A stretch of DNA of 64,000 nt from Nocardia exalbida NBRC 100660 (lineage in GTDB: Bacteria > Actinomycetota > Actinomycetes > Mycobacteriales > Mycobacteriaceae): NCBI RefSeq assembly GCF_000308575.1, contig NZ_BAFZ01000041.1, positions 1 through 64,000 of the forward strand, read 5' to 3'. Positions 1 to 10,100 of this stretch are shown here, one piece after another (the stretch's first letter is position 1; the number at the start of each line of letters is the position of its first letter). Both the position numbers and the translations under genes were made by a program. A model generated the notes under the pieces. The model was not told where the DNA came from. It made no database searches and saw only the letters and a list, made by a program, of their open reading frames with translations.

Positions 1-299
1 TCGCGCCGGTGAAGGCGGCGGTGCTGCCGCTCTCGCGTAACGCCGACCTCACGCCGAAGGCGAAAGACCTGGCCGCGCAACTGCGCAAGAACTGGAACGT
101 CGAGTTCGACGACGCGGGCGCGATCGGCCGCCGCTACCGCCGCCAGGACGAGATCGGCACGCCGTTCTGCATCACCGTCGACTTCGAGACGCTCGAGGAC
201 CAGGCGGTGACCATCCGTGAGCGCGACACGATGACCCAGGAGCGCATCGCGCTGGACAAGGTGGAGGGCTACCTGGCCCAGCACCTGATCGGAGCCTGA
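1..299 (+). CDS. glyS: glycine--tRNA ligase, C-terminal part (5' end outside window)
   Basis: The reading frame is open from the window edge (codons in phase from base 3) and stops at 299, giving about 98 residues. The sequence looks like the C-terminal anticodon-binding domain of class II glycyl-tRNA synthetase: an [17 protein letters not shown] stretch, then [20 protein letters not shown], then a [18 protein letters not shown] tail. The single-chain enzyme charges tRNA-Gly in the cytosol. Only the tail is present, so the catalytic motifs cannot be checked. The nearby dgt and dnaG genes fit the order I recall around glyS in mycobacteria. Confidence 0.85.
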   Translation, partial: APVKAAVLPLSRNADLTPKAKDLAAQLRKNWNVEFDDAGAIGRRYRRQDEIGTPFCITVDFETLEDQAVTIRERDTMTQERIALDKVEGYLAQHLIGA

Positions 300-310
300 G
301 TCCGCCGCGG

Positions 311-340
311 TGCCCCGTGGTCGTGATGGGCCACGGGGCA
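311..340. terminator. bidirectional hairpin between glyS and the tenA unit
   Basis: A perfect 10-bp stem, TGCCCCGTGG with CCACGGGGCA, encloses a 10-base loop. It sits 11 bases after the glyS stop and 7 bases from the end of the convergent small ORF. There is no U-tract on either side, as is common for actinobacterial hairpins. Confidence 0.7.
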
Positions 341-347
341 CCGGCGT

Positions 348-431
348 TCAGCGGCTCTTCTTGCGGGTGATCATGCCGATCGTGGTGGGTATCAACAGCG
401 CGAGTCCCCACCGCACCGCGACCGAGGTCAC
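348..431 (-). CDS. 27-residue basic membrane microprotein coupled to tenA
   Basis: A GTG codon follows the tenA stop codon directly (TGA-GTG). It opens a frame that reads as a hydrophobic stretch (VAVRWGLALLIPTTIGMI) with a basic tail (TRKKSR), then stops just before the glyS/tenA hairpin. The pattern of one helix plus a positive tail, and the zero-base spacing, suggest a translationally coupled membrane peptide. It is below usual gene-calling cut-offs and has no recognised family. It could be spurious. Confidence 0.45.
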   Translation of the reverse strand: MTSVAVRWGLALLIPTTIGMITRKKSR

Positions 432-1058
432 TCATCCGTGCCCGGATGGATTCGGCGGAACGTCCCAGAACGCCAGTTCGTGCCGCAACCCCTCGCGGAA
501 CAGCTCCTCCGCGCGGGCCGGGTCGACTCCGGATTCATCGATCATCTGCGCGCAGCGGCGGGTGAGGGCGGCGAAGCCGGGATCGGCGTAGGTGTCGACC
601 CAGCGGCGGTAGCGCGGTTCGGCGGGCGGGCGCTGTGCCAGTCGCGCGCCCAGCGTGGAGTACCCCCACATGCACGGATAGAGGGCGGCCAGCCCCGCAC
701 CGTAGGACGCGGCGGAGTCCAGGAGGAACGCGGTGTACGCCGCGCACGGCGCGCCTTTGGTGGCGCCGTCGAGATCCGCGCCGAACTCGGCGGCCAGCGA
801 GCGGTGCAGCGACAGCTCCTCGTGGTAGGTGGCGTGCGCCAGGTCGACCAGGTCGCCCAGATGAGCCTGCGGAGCTTGCCATGCCAGGCGGGCGAACACC
901 CGCACGTAGTCGAGCAGGAAGAGGTAATCCTGCTCCAGCCAGGACCGGAAGACCGGTTCGGGCAGGGTGCCCTCGGCGATACCCACCACGGTGGGATGGT
1001 TGAGCTGTTCCTCCACCGAGGACAGGCCGAGGATCTCCAAACGCGCCGCGAGACTCAT
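432..1058 (-). CDS. tenA: TenA/thiaminase II family protein
   Basis: This is a 208-residue all-helical TenA-family protein. TenA enzymes hydrolyse aminopyrimidine products of thiamine breakdown, for salvage into thiamine synthesis. Family features visible are the WLEQDYLFLLDY segment near residue 44 (acidic pyrimidine-binding position), YHEELSLH near 80, the conserved Cys at 129 in the PCMWGY motif, and a late Glu in RHELAFWD. The ATG at 1058 is chosen because GGAAG lies 9 bases upstream. A longer frame up to 1199 would run into the promoter of the divergent neighbour. An in-frame ATG at 1076 is possible. No other thiamine gene is in the window. Confidence 0.85.
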   Translation of the reverse strand: MSLAARLEILGLSSVEEQLNHPTVVGIAEGTLPEPVFRSWLEQDYLFLLDYVRVFARLAWQAPQAHLGDLVDLAHATYHEELSLHRSLAAEFGADLDGATKGAPCAAYTAFLLDSAASYGAGLAALYPCMWGYSTLGARLAQRPPAEPRYRRWVDTYADPGFAALTRRCAQMIDESGVDPARAEELFREGLRHELAFWDVPPNPSGHG

Positions 1059-1158
1059 ACCGGCAGTCTTCCGCATCCGTCCGCCCGGTCGGTTTGCACC
1101 CGTGGCGGTGGTGCCGCACCCTTGCGATGTGTTGTGGGATGAGGATTCTCCGGTTCGG

Positions 1159-2391
1159 ATGCTGGCGCCGTCGGAGCAGCGGTTCGTGCGGCATGGCACC
1201 TACACGGGCCGGTCGGTGTCGGTGCGGGGAGCGCTCGACGTGACGGCGCTGGGGGAGGCATTCGCGACTTTGCGGCGCGGGTATCCGGTGATCGGTTGCA
1301 GAATCGTGGAAGACGCCGCAGGACAGGGCTATCTGCTCGCCGGGGACGAGGCGGCGTGGACCCCGGTCTCCGTGCGCGAGGGTGACGTGGCGGTGATCGA
1401 CGTTCCCGCGGTGGATCCGGCGGCGCAACTGGCCTATCTGGAGGTCGTCGGCTCGGGCGCGGACGAATGGCGGGTCACGCTGTTCGCGCACCACAGCGTC
1501 GCCGACGCGGGCCACTGCGTCGAGCTGTTGTCGCGACTCTGGGACTGCTATACCGGCATCACCGAACGGCAAGCCATAGAGTTTGCGCCACAAGGGATTC
1601 CGCAATCATTGGAGTGGCATGTCGCGGCGCGCGGCATCACCAGGACCACGACATCCGGCTTCGAGGACGTGAGCGAGCCGCTTCCGCCGCAGGCGCGGGA
1701 GCTGCCGCCCGACAGCGCGCCACCGGCACCGAGCACGCTCGCCCGTCCGGTACGTGTGCGGCTGAACCGGGAGGCCACCGCCCGGATCGTCGAACTCGGA
1801 CGCAGAGCAGGCGTGACGGTGAACGGCTTGCTCACCGCCGCGCTGCTACGCGCTCATGCGCGGGAGACAGTCGGCGGCGCGGCACATGCGGGCTGTCTGT
1901 ATCCCGTCGACCTGCGTACCCGGCTGGAGCCGCCGGTGGCCGCGTCGGCGGGCACCAACATGGCCGGTCTGGCCTCCTTCGCGGCGGAGGTGGATCCCGC
2001 GGCCAACCCGCTCGAACTGGCACAGCGCATTTCGGACCGCCTGACGCGCGACCTGGCCGACGGCGTCGTGCAGCAGTCCGTGCTGCACTTCCCGGATTAC
2101 TACGGCGCGACCAGGATTCACTCGCTGGCCGGGCACATCGCGGTGACGAACACCGGCGTCGTCCCGGTGTTCCGCATGCCCCCCGGCCTCGAGTTCACCG
2201 ATTACGAGATCGTGTACGTGTCGGCGCATCCCCGCCCGTCCGCGGGCGCGTCCGCCGCGGTCACCTTCCTCGCCTACACCTTCGCAGGCGAGTTGGCCGT
2301 CGGCGTGCTCGGCGGCGGCGCGCACGCCGAGGGCCTGCCCGAGGCGGTGCGGGCGGAGCTGACCGCCTTGGCGGCGGTCGGCGCCCGCTGA
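1159..2391 (+). CDS. PapA5-like condensation-domain acyltransferase
   Basis: This 410-residue protein resembles mycobacterial PapA5, the phthiocerol dimycocerosyl transferase. The closest segments are YPVDLRTRLEPPVA with a following GTNMAGLASF, and DLADGVVQQSVLHF. Such enzymes move acyl chains from carriers or CoA onto alcohols of surface lipids. The catalytic HHxxxDG motif reads HHSVADA at residues 111-117, so the general-base His (112) and the Asp (116) remain while the Gly is Ala. The ATG at 1159 is the best start; an in-frame GTG at 1129 is possible. No polyketide synthase lies nearby, so the lipid substrate is unknown. Confidence 0.75.
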   Translation: MLAPSEQRFVRHGTYTGRSVSVRGALDVTALGEAFATLRRGYPVIGCRIVEDAAGQGYLLAGDEAAWTPVSVREGDVAVIDVPAVDPAAQLAYLEVVGSGADEWRVTLFAHHSVADAGHCVELLSRLWDCYTGITERQAIEFAPQGIPQSLEWHVAARGITRTTTSGFEDVSEPLPPQARELPPDSAPPAPSTLARPVRVRLNREATARIVELGRRAGVTVNGLLTAALLRAHARETVGGAAHAGCLYPVDLRTRLEPPVAASAGTNMAGLASFAAEVDPAANPLELAQRISDRLTRDLADGVVQQSVLHFPDYYGATRIHSLAGHIAVTNTGVVPVFRMPPGLEFTDYEIVYVSAHPRPSAGASAAVTFLAYTFAGELAVGVLGGGAHAEGLPEAVRAELTALAAVGAR

Positions 2392-2409
2392 TCCGGCGTG
2401 TCCACTCGG

Positions 2410-4383
2410 TCAGAATCTCCCGCCGCGACCGATCCGCCGGGAGCCGGACGAACCACCGAACGAGCCCGGGCTCCAGCTGGCTCCGGAGTGCCGCGCGCCA
2501 CCGGCCGCCCCGCGCAGCAATCCTTCGAGCAGGATGCCGCCGAGCACCGCCCCCGCCTGCGCGCCACCGGAGGGGGCCTGCCGCGCCTCCCATGCCCGCA
2601 CGCTGGCCTGCGCCGCTTGGAGGGCGCGCCCGGCCAGATCCGCCGCCGCCTGCGCGTGCCGCAGTGCCCGGTCCGGATCGCTCGCGCCCACCCGCAGCGC
2701 CTCGTCGAGGTTGCGCTGAGCTTCCGAGAGGCGGGTGCGCGCTTCGGCATCGATGCCGCCGCGCCGAGTGGTCACGTAGTCGGCGGCCGCGCCGATCCGG
2801 GCCCGGGCGTCGCCGAGTGCGCCGTCGAGCCTGCGCCGCAGATCCTCGACGGCGAGTTTGCGGTCGGTGGCGGCGGCGAGGGCGCGGTCGAGATCGGCGT
2901 CGGCGGTGACCGCGTCGTGGAAGGCGCTCAGCGGATCGGTGTCCGCCGTGGACGTCGCCTTTTCCAGCGCGGACCGCGCCGCGGTGCGGGCATCCGCCAG
3001 TTCCGGCCCGCCGTAGGCGGAGAGTTCGGCGGCGGAGGTGAGGTCGCGGCGCAGCTCGTCCAGCACAGCCGGTAGGCCGTCGCGGGCCTGCTGGATGGCG
3101 CTCGAGGCGTTGTCGACCGCGTCGAGCAGCGCGCGGGCCTGCCCGATCGCGGCTTCGGCGGAACGAATGGCGGCCACCGCGCCGCCTTGCTCGCCGACCG
3201 GCTCGGCGAGCGCCGACCGCCCCGCGTCGATGTTCCGCTCCGCGAACGCGATGCGCTCCCGCGCCATCCGCACATTGTCCGCGATCGGCGCGAGGACACC
3301 GGCCGGATGGGTGGCGGCGAGCCGGTTCAGCTCGGCTTCCGAGCCGGGCGTCCGGGCGGTGACGTCGACGATGTCCCGGGTCAGCGCTTCCAGCCGGCCC
3401 GCGGCGTCGAGCAGCAGATCGCGCATGGCGTCGAATTCGGCTACCTGCGCGTCGAGTTCGCGGTCGGCGCGCCCTACCGTGCCGATCAGCTCGACCAGCA
3501 GCGAGCGCTGTTCTTCGGGGGTCTCCGGGATCGCGTCGTCGAGGCGCTGCCGGATCGCGAAGGCCTCGGCCGCAGCGGCTTTCGCGTTGTCGAGCGCGGT
3601 GCGGAAGGGCGTGGTGGCGGTGGCGCCGAACTCTCCCGTGGCGAGTTCGAGTTCCTCGCCGCTGGTGCGGATCGCGTTGTCGATCTCCACCAGCGTCTCG
3701 CGGGAGCGGGCGTGCAGCGCTTCCAGCGGCAGCGCGGCCAGCGCGGTCGTGTTCTCCGGATCCAGTTGCCGCGCCGCCGCCAGCTCGGCCTCGGCTCGGT
3801 CACGGCGCCGTTTTCGCGCGTACCAGACCAGGCCCGCCGCTACCAGAACCACCAGCAGAGCGATGACGAGCAAGGCGCGTACGTTCACCCCGCCGCCGCG
3901 CATGGCCGCGTCCAGCCCGTCGGCCGTCGCGATCCCCGCGTCGGCCCACCGCCCGTCGCGCAGGGCGGGCTCGACCTCGCCCATCAGCATGCTGTCGAGT
4001 TCGGAATCGCTGACGCCGCCGGGCAGTTCACCCTCCAGCCAGTACGCGCGGTCCTCGGTGGCGACCGCGAGGAGCAGATCGCGCCCGCCGAACCCGGAGA
4101 TCGAAGCTGTGCGCTGGGCCCACTTCTGCGGATCGAGCCCGTCGAAGCCGCGCACGTACACCACCCACAACCGGATCTGCTGGTCGGCGTAGAGCCGGTC
4201 CACCGCACCGCGCACCCGATCGAGCTGCCCTTGGTCCAGCGCGCCGGCGGAATCCACCACGTAGGTGTTCATCCGCGACGGCGGTTCCGCCGCGCTCTGC
4301 GGAACGCCGAGCAGGGCGATCGCGGCCAACAGGACGCTGGTCGCGAGCAAGCGAACGAGGCCGATCCGCGGCGGCAGTGACAT
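2410..4383 (-). CDS. TPM-domain membrane protein with long coiled-coil tail
   Basis: The 657-residue product has a signal peptide (first ~32 residues) and a TPM domain (~35-165, with LWVVYVRGFDGLDPQKWAQ and DRAYWLEGELPG). A single membrane helix follows (~170-192), then about 400 residues of Ala/Glu/Arg-rich coiled coil and a Gly/Ser/Arg tail. TPM domains lie outside the membrane and have been linked to photosystem repair and phosphatase-like activity in other organisms; the role here is unknown. Rv2345 of M. tuberculosis, near dgt and dnaG, has this architecture as I recall. It is convergent with the acyltransferase (18 bp gap) and divergent from the MBL gene. Confidence 0.8.
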   Translation of the reverse strand: MSLPPRIGLVRLLATSVLLAAIALLGVPQSAAEPPSRMNTYVVDSAGALDQGQLDRVRGAVDRLYADQQIRLWVVYVRGFDGLDPQKWAQRTASISGFGGRDLLLAVATEDRAYWLEGELPGGVSDSELDSMLMGEVEPALRDGRWADAGIATADGLDAAMRGGGVNVRALLVIALLVVLVAAGLVWYARKRRRDRAEAELAAARQLDPENTTALAALPLEALHARSRETLVEIDNAIRTSGEELELATGEFGATATTPFRTALDNAKAAAAEAFAIRQRLDDAIPETPEEQRSLLVELIGTVGRADRELDAQVAEFDAMRDLLLDAAGRLEALTRDIVDVTARTPGSEAELNRLAATHPAGVLAPIADNVRMARERIAFAERNIDAGRSALAEPVGEQGGAVAAIRSAEAAIGQARALLDAVDNASSAIQQARDGLPAVLDELRRDLTSAAELSAYGGPELADARTAARSALEKATSTADTDPLSAFHDAVTADADLDRALAAATDRKLAVEDLRRRLDGALGDARARIGAAADYVTTRRGGIDAEARTRLSEAQRNLDEALRVGASDPDRALRHAQAAADLAGRALQAAQASVRAWEARQAPSGGAQAGAVLGGILLEGLLRGAAGGARHSGASWSPGSFGGSSGSRRIGRGGRF

Positions 4384-4389
4384 GGCACG

Positions 4390-4395
4390 AATCTA
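4390..4395 (-). promoter_or_regulatory. -10 element, leaderless start of the TPM gene
   Basis: TAGATT on the minus strand ends 6 bases before the ATG at 4383. The transcript would begin at or next to the start codon. The whole divergent intergenic space is only 30 bp. Confidence 0.6.
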
Positions 4396-4401
4396 GCTCG
4401 C

Positions 4402-4407
4402 TAGCAT
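4402..4407 (+). promoter_or_regulatory. -10 element, leaderless start of the MBL-fold gene
   Basis: TAGCAT ends 6 bases before the GTG at 4414. It supports GTG 4414 as the start and a leaderless transcript. It lies back to back with the TPM -10 element. Confidence 0.6.
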
Positions 4408-4413
4408 CGTTTC

Positions 4414-5091
4414 GTGATCACCATCGATCGCTCCTACAGCGGCCACGTGTCCCCGGATTCCGATCCGCAGCAGCGCGACGTCCCCGGCGCCCGCATCGTC
4501 AAGATGTCCGTCGGCGGCATGAACAACAATTGCTACCTGGTGCAATGCACCGGCACCGGTGCAGCCCTGCTCATCGACGCGGCCAACGAGGCGCCGCGCA
4601 TCGCGGCGCTCGTCGAGCAGGAGGCGCCGGGGCAGGTGCGGCTGATCGTCACCACCCATCAGCATCGCGACCACTGGATGGCGCTGCGGGAGACCACCGC
4701 CGCCACCGGAGCGCCCACCGCGGCGCATCCGCTCGACGCCGACCCGCTGCCGGTGCGCCCCGACCGGCTGCTCGACGAGGGCGATACCGTCACGATCGGC
4801 GACCTGGTCTTCGAAGTCATCCACCTGCGTGGACACACGCCGGGCTCGATCACCCTCGCGCTCACCGACGGGGCGGGACGCACCCACCTGTTCACCGGGG
4901 ACTCGCTGTTCCCCGGCGGCGTCGGGCGTACCACCGCCCCGGAAGACTTCACCTCCCTGTTCACCGATGTCTCGGCCAAACTCTTCGATCGCTACCCCGA
5001 CGACACCGTCGTCTACCCCGGCCACGGCGACGACACCACCCTCGGTGCCGAACGGCCCAGCCTTCCGGAGTGGCGAGCGCGGGGCTGGTAA
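4414..5091 (+). CDS. MBL-fold metallo-hydrolase
   Basis: The 225-residue protein has the metallo-beta-lactamase fold with the metal-binding motif HQHRDH at 82-87 (HxHxDH). A later histidine lies in LRGHTPGS, an Asp in FTGDSLFPGG, and a final His in VYPGHGDD, so all canonical ligands are present. The family includes glyoxalase II-like thioesterases and related hydrolases; GHTPGS and VYPGHGD fit the glyoxalase II-like branch. The substrate cannot be told. The GTG start is supported by the -10 hexamer just upstream. The next gene on the same strand follows after about 70 bp. Confidence 0.85.
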   Translation: MITIDRSYSGHVSPDSDPQQRDVPGARIVKMSVGGMNNNCYLVQCTGTGAALLIDAANEAPRIAALVEQEAPGQVRLIVTTHQHRDHWMALRETTAATGAPTAAHPLDADPLPVRPDRLLDEGDTVTIGDLVFEVIHLRGHTPGSITLALTDGAGRTHLFTGDSLFPGGVGRTTAPEDFTSLFTDVSAKLFDRYPDDTVVYPGHGDDTTLGAERPSLPEWRARGW

Positions 5092-5161
5092 CCGGCACCG
5101 GTGGTTGCCGGTCCGGGGTCGGCGCCGCTCCTGGCAGACTTGGGGAGTGGATTTGCCAACG

Positions 5162-5842
5162 ATGCGCACCCGGGCTCTCCCGGCTCCCGACCCTGCCCGG
5201 CCGCACGGCTTCGGCGCCGGGTTGCTGCGCTGGACGCGGCGGCTGGTCATCGGGTCGGTGGTGATGGGCGCGGTGCTGGTCGGCGGGACCGCTTTCCGCG
5301 TGTGGCAGGTCGCGCGTGTCGACGACTACGCGAAGGCCGACGCGATCGTGGTGCTCGGCGCGGCACAGTACTCCGGGACCCCGTCCTCGGTGTTCGAAGC
5401 GCGACTGGATCAGGCGTACAAGCTGTTCCGCGCCGGTGTCGCGCCGCGCGTCATCACCGTGGGCGGCAAGCAGGAGGGCGATCTGTTCACCGAGGCCGCC
5501 TCTGGCAAGAACTATTTGCAGGCGCGCGGGGTGCCGGGCGACAAGATCCTCGCCGTCGAGACCGGGTCCGACACCCTGCGCAGCATCGAAGCGGTGGCAA
5601 CGGCGATGCGCGCGCGGGACATGTCCTCGGCGGTGCTGGTCAGCGATCCCTGGCACTCGCTGCGCACCCGCACCATGGCCAGGGACGAAGGTCTGTCGGC
5701 GTGGACCGCGCCGACCAGAACCGGTCCCGCCGTCTACACCCGCGAATCCCAGGCGCACGGCATCGCCCGGGAGACCGGCGCCCTGCTCTGGTACCAGCTC
5801 ACCCACTTCGCAGCGGACTTCCCCTACACGGCGGGACAGTGA
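5162..5842 (+). CDS. SanA/YdcF-like (DUF218) membrane protein
   Basis: The 226-residue protein has one N-terminal helix ([17 protein letters not shown], ~22-40) and then a DUF218 domain. Domain hallmarks are [28 protein letters not shown] spacing, [10 protein letters not shown], and [20 protein letters not shown]. coli SanA, of this family, affects envelope permeability to vancomycin; the biochemical activity is not settled. The ATG at 5162 is used; GTG 5147 in frame is an alternative. The dgt start lies 4 bases past the stop, so the two are probably co-transcribed and coupled. Confidence 0.8.
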   Translation: MRTRALPAPDPARPHGFGAGLLRWTRRLVIGSVVMGAVLVGGTAFRVWQVARVDDYAKADAIVVLGAAQYSGTPSSVFEARLDQAYKLFRAGVAPRVITVGGKQEGDLFTEAASGKNYLQARGVPGDKILAVETGSDTLRSIEAVATAMRARDMSSAVLVSDPWHSLRTRTMARDEGLSAWTAPTRTGPAVYTRESQAHGIARETGALLWYQLTHFAADFPYTAGQ

Positions 5843-5846
5843 GACT

Positions 5847-7106
5847 TTGAGCGCCCGGTACACCGGCCACGACACCGAACGCCTCGTCGTCGAGCGCGCC
5901 AAGACCGCGGGGCTCGGCCCGCCGCGCGATGAGTTCGAGATGGGCCACCGGACCGAATTCGCGCGCGACCGGGCCCGCGTGCTGCACTCCGCGGCGTTGC
6001 GCAGGCTGGCCGACAAAACGCAGGTCATGGGTCCGCGTGAGGCCGACACCCCGCGCACCCGGCTCACCCACTCGCTGGAGGTCGCCCAGATCGGCCGCAG
6101 CATCGCCGACGGACTCGGCTGCGATCCGGACCTGGTGGACCTGGCCGGGCTCGCCCACGACATCGGCCATCCGCCCTACGGCCACAACGGCGAGAAAGCC
6201 CTCGACACCTTCGCCGACGCGTTCGGCGGGTTCGAAGGCAACGCGCAGAACCTGCGCATCCTCACCCGCCTCGAACCGAAAGTGCTCGAACTCGACGGTG
6301 CCAGCGCGGGCCTCAACCTCACCCGCGCCGCGCTCGACGCGGCGATCAAATACCCCTGGGGCCGAACGGGTCCCGGCACCAAGTTCGGCGCCTACGAGGT
6401 CGACACCGAGCGTCTGGAATGGATCCGCAAGGGAGCGCCGGACCGGCGCCGCAGCCTCGAATGCCAGATCATGGACTGGTCCGACGACGTCGCCTACTCG
6501 GTGCACGACGTCGAGGACGGCGTGATCGCGGGCCGCATCGACCTGCGCGCGCTGGCCGACCCGGCCGAACAGGACGCGCTGGCGGCGCTCGGCCAGTTCC
6601 AGCATTCGCTGGCCGCCGACGAGTTGATCGCCGCCGCGCAACGTCTGTCGGAACTCCCGGTGGTCGCGGCGGTGACCGCCTACGACGGCACATTCACCGC
6701 CTCAGTGGCGCTGAAGCGCCTGACCAGCGAGCTCGTCGGCCGTTTCGCCACCGCCGCGATCATGGCGACGCGGGAGGTGGCCGGGCCGGAACCGGTGTCC
6801 CGATACGCGGCGGACCTGCAAGTACCGCGCATCGTCGCCGCCGAGGTGGCATTGCTGAAGACCGTCGCGTTGCGTTACGTCATGTCCGACCCGGCGCACC
6901 GGATACGGCAGGCCGCGCAGCGCGAACGCATCCTCGCCGTGGCCGATCGTTTGCTGTCCACCGCCCCGCACAACCTCGATCCGCTGCTGCTGCCGTTCTG
7001 GAACGCCGCGACCGACGACACCGCTCGCGTGCGCGTCGTCGTGGACCAGATCGCCTCCTACACCGAAAGCCGCCTGGAACGGGTCGTGGTGGAACTGAAC
7101 GTCTAG
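5847..7106 (+). CDS. dgt: deoxyguanosinetriphosphate triphosphohydrolase
   Basis: Dgt cleaves dGTP to deoxyguanosine and triphosphate and so shapes dNTP pools. The 419-residue product carries the HD-domain signature: [11 protein letters not shown] (His 75) and [15 protein letters not shown] (His-Asp at 104-105). It also has the [21 protein letters not shown] block typical of actinobacterial Dgt. No ATG fits; a TTG at 5847 gives the expected N-terminus and sits 4 bases after the upstream stop. The stop lies 11 bp from the end of the convergent long gene. Confidence 0.9.
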   Translation: MSARYTGHDTERLVVERAKTAGLGPPRDEFEMGHRTEFARDRARVLHSAALRRLADKTQVMGPREADTPRTRLTHSLEVAQIGRSIADGLGCDPDLVDLAGLAHDIGHPPYGHNGEKALDTFADAFGGFEGNAQNLRILTRLEPKVLELDGASAGLNLTRAALDAAIKYPWGRTGPGTKFGAYEVDTERLEWIRKGAPDRRRSLECQIMDWSDDVAYSVHDVEDGVIAGRIDLRALADPAEQDALAALGQFQHSLAADELIAAAQRLSELPVVAAVTAYDGTFTASVALKRLTSELVGRFATAAIMATREVAGPEPVSRYAADLQVPRIVAAEVALLKTVALRYVMSDPAHRIRQAAQRERILAVADRLLSTAPHNLDPLLLPFWNAATDDTARVRVVVDQIASYTESRLERVVVELNV

Positions 7107-7117
7107 ACCGGGCGGCG

Positions 7118-10100
7118 TCATGCCGACAGGCCGTCGGTGGACTCCGCTCGAGCCATCTTGACCAGCGCCGCGTGCAACTCCTTGGCCGACGCCCCCGCTC
7201 GCTCTCCCCGCAGGACCACCTCGGTGAAGCCGTCGACCAAGGCCCGGCCGGGATCCAGCAGCCCGGCACCACCCCCGCCGCCGCGCAGGGACTCGTTGAT
7301 CAACGTCCGCAACGCTTCTTGCCGAGCCCGGAAACCACCCGCCAGGTCCAATGCCCCCGCGAATTCGCGGACGACCGCCTTGTACACCGGCCGCTCGGCG
7401 GGCCCACGTCTACGAAACACTCTTCGCGTCTCCACCGGCGCCGCCCGCGGCGGATTCAGTGCAGCCCGGTCCAGGACGATCCAGATCGCGGACTCCGCCG
7501 ACTGGTTCGCCGTCGGCGTGCGATCCGGCCTCGGGCGAGATTCCGCGCCGTCGGTCAGCTCGACGCCCCGCAGCGGCAGCGGGTATTTCGCGAGCAACTC
7601 ATCGATGGCGGAGGCGATCTCACGGACCACCTGAACGTCAACGTCCGCCGCGTCGAACCCGACGACTTCCACCCCGTGCCGCGCCGACATCTCCCGGACG
7701 ATCCGAAGCGCCTCGGGCCCGTCCGCGGTCTCGGTCCGCTCCGCGACGGCGGGGCGGGGTGTGGTGCTGCTCCGCTCGACGTGTGCCGGCTTTTTTCTCC
7801 GAGCGGCCGCGGCGTCGTCGGTCCGTTGGGCAGCAGCGCCGGCGATCGGCGGGACGGCCTCGCGCGCCTGTGGCGGCCGCGTTCCTTCCCGAGCAGCGGT
7901 GGAGCCGTCGGTGGTGATCGTCCGCTGGACAGGCCCGGGCCGGTGCGCTGTAGCGGTGTCTTCGATCGGTGCGGGCGGTCGCGGGGCGTCGGTTCGTCGG
8001 CTGAGTTCGGCCGCGTCGGTGCGGTCGGGCGAATCAGTCCGTCGGCCGGTCGCTCGATGAGGCGTGCGGCCGGTCTTCCGGTCGGCTTCGACGTTGTCTG
8101 TGCTGCCGGACTGCCCAGGTGTGATGTCGGCCCGCACGATGGGTTCCGGAGAAGACCGGGGGCCGATTTGTTCCATGGATGCACTGCCGGTTCGCTGGGC
8201 CGGGGTGCGATTGCTCGCATCGTCGGTCGGCGGATGCGGTCCGGGGTCCTGGCGGTGGACCGAGGGGTCGTCCGCCGATTCGGCACTCGGCGGGGTGACC
8301 AGTGCGCCGCCGCGCGCGGCGTCGATCCAGGAAAAGCGCAGTGTGTCGAGCCAGGGGAGAGCGGCGGGGGTGGTGTCGGTTCGTCGGCGCGACAGGGGTT
8401 CGTCACCGGTGTCCGTCTGCTGGAGGGGCGCGGAGCCTGTTCGCGGATCGGCCGCCCTGGGATCCGCCACGCCGGTCGGGTGGATATGGGCGGAGTGGCG
8501 CGCGGCATCGGTCTCCGGTGCGGAGGTCGAATCCTCGGCAGCGACCGCCCCTACCGCGCCGTGTGCGCCGGTCGTCTGCCTGCGGGCGAGCGGCTCCGCG
8601 GTCTCGATCGGCGGGCTGGGTGCGGCGGGGGCTGGGGAACCATTCGGCAGATCGCTCCGCGGCGCGGCGTCGGCCGACCGGGCGGGGGCGTCGTCCCTTC
8701 GCAAATGGGTGGACTCGCCTGCCATCTCGGACTCTGGGGCGGCGGGGGAGTCGATAGTGACGTCGCTCTGCTGAGCGGTCGACAGAGGGTGCGGAGTTCC
8801 GCTCGTCTCGGTGCCCCCTATGTCTCCGGCATCGATGGGGGAACGCTGCCCGCCGTCCGCCGGGACGGGTCCGAGGTCGTCGGCCATGTCGATCTGGCGG
8901 AGAAGGTCCGCGTCTTTCGTCTGTGCTGCGGGTGCGGGTGGTGCGAGCGCGGCTGCGGGTGTGGAGTCGGGGGTGTGTGCGTTGTCCGGTGTGGGTGTGG
9001 AGTCGGGGGTGTGTGCGTCGTCTGGTGTGGGTGTGGAGTCAGGGGCGGTAGCGGTGTCTTCGATCGCTGCGGACGTCCCAGCTGAATCCGTAGGAGGGGC
9101 CGGGTGCGCGTCGCTGGTCTGCCGAATGGGTTCGTCCTGGGCGACCTCGATGGACGGCGTCGTCTCGGGCTGGGGTGCGCTGTCGAGTTCGAGGATGTCC
9201 GGGGAGTCGGTATGGGTCGAGGCGGGGGCGTCAGCGAGATCGGTCTGTCGAATCGGCGCGGAGCCGGTCGGCGTGCCTGGCGCGGGGTCTGCCGGGGTCG
9301 TTAGCGGTGTCGAGTCGTCTGCGATGTCGACGTGTCGACGAGGCGTGAAATCGTCGGCGCTGTCTGCTCGCGGGGCTGATTCGCGATGGTGCGTAGTCGC
9401 GGGCCGGGGAAGGGGCTCGGGGTGGTGCGAGAAATCTATCTTCGGGACCGATGGCGGCTTCTGCACCGTCACATCGATCTGTGGGCGCCCGGCCGGGTCG
9501 TCGGTCCTGTTCGCCTGCCGGAAGCCCGGGGTGCGATTCTCGACCCGTGGGGCGGATGCGGCTCCGGTCGGCTCGATCGCTGTGGAGTCGTCAACGGCAT
9601 TCGTCCGGCGGAAGGACGCGCCGTCGGTTCGTGTGACGGGGGCGGAGCGGCCCGGCCTCTGAATCAGCGCCGAATCGACGGTGATGGCTTGCGGGGCGGG
9701 GGGAGGGCTGTGCGCGACATCCGTGCTCCGGACGGATATCGGGTCGTCGACGGCATCCGTCCGACGAGCTGCGGGGTCGAATTCCGAGTAGCGCGCGGCG
9801 GCCGGTGGCCGTGAAGGCGCGGGCACGTCTGCCGCCGCATCGCCGGGCGCGGGTATCCGAACCGGCGCACTCGGCGGCGTCGGGCACGGTCGGACGACCC
9901 GCCTCGACCACGGCGTCGACGCCGAGGCTCTTCGGGCCCACGGGGTGGGCATCGCCTGCCGCTCGGGCGCGGCCGATGCTTCGGGCGTGGACTCCGGAGC
10001 CCGGGACTCCGCTACCGGGACAGACAGCGCGCCCGCATGGTCGAGTTGGTCGCTGAGCTGCGCCTCGGCGGACGCGATGGCTGCCTTCAATGCGCCGACC

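Noticed and set aside
8957..9042. Evenly spaced 36-bp repeats could suggest a CRISPR array.
   Set aside because: The repeats are contiguous without spacers and stay in frame in a long ORF.
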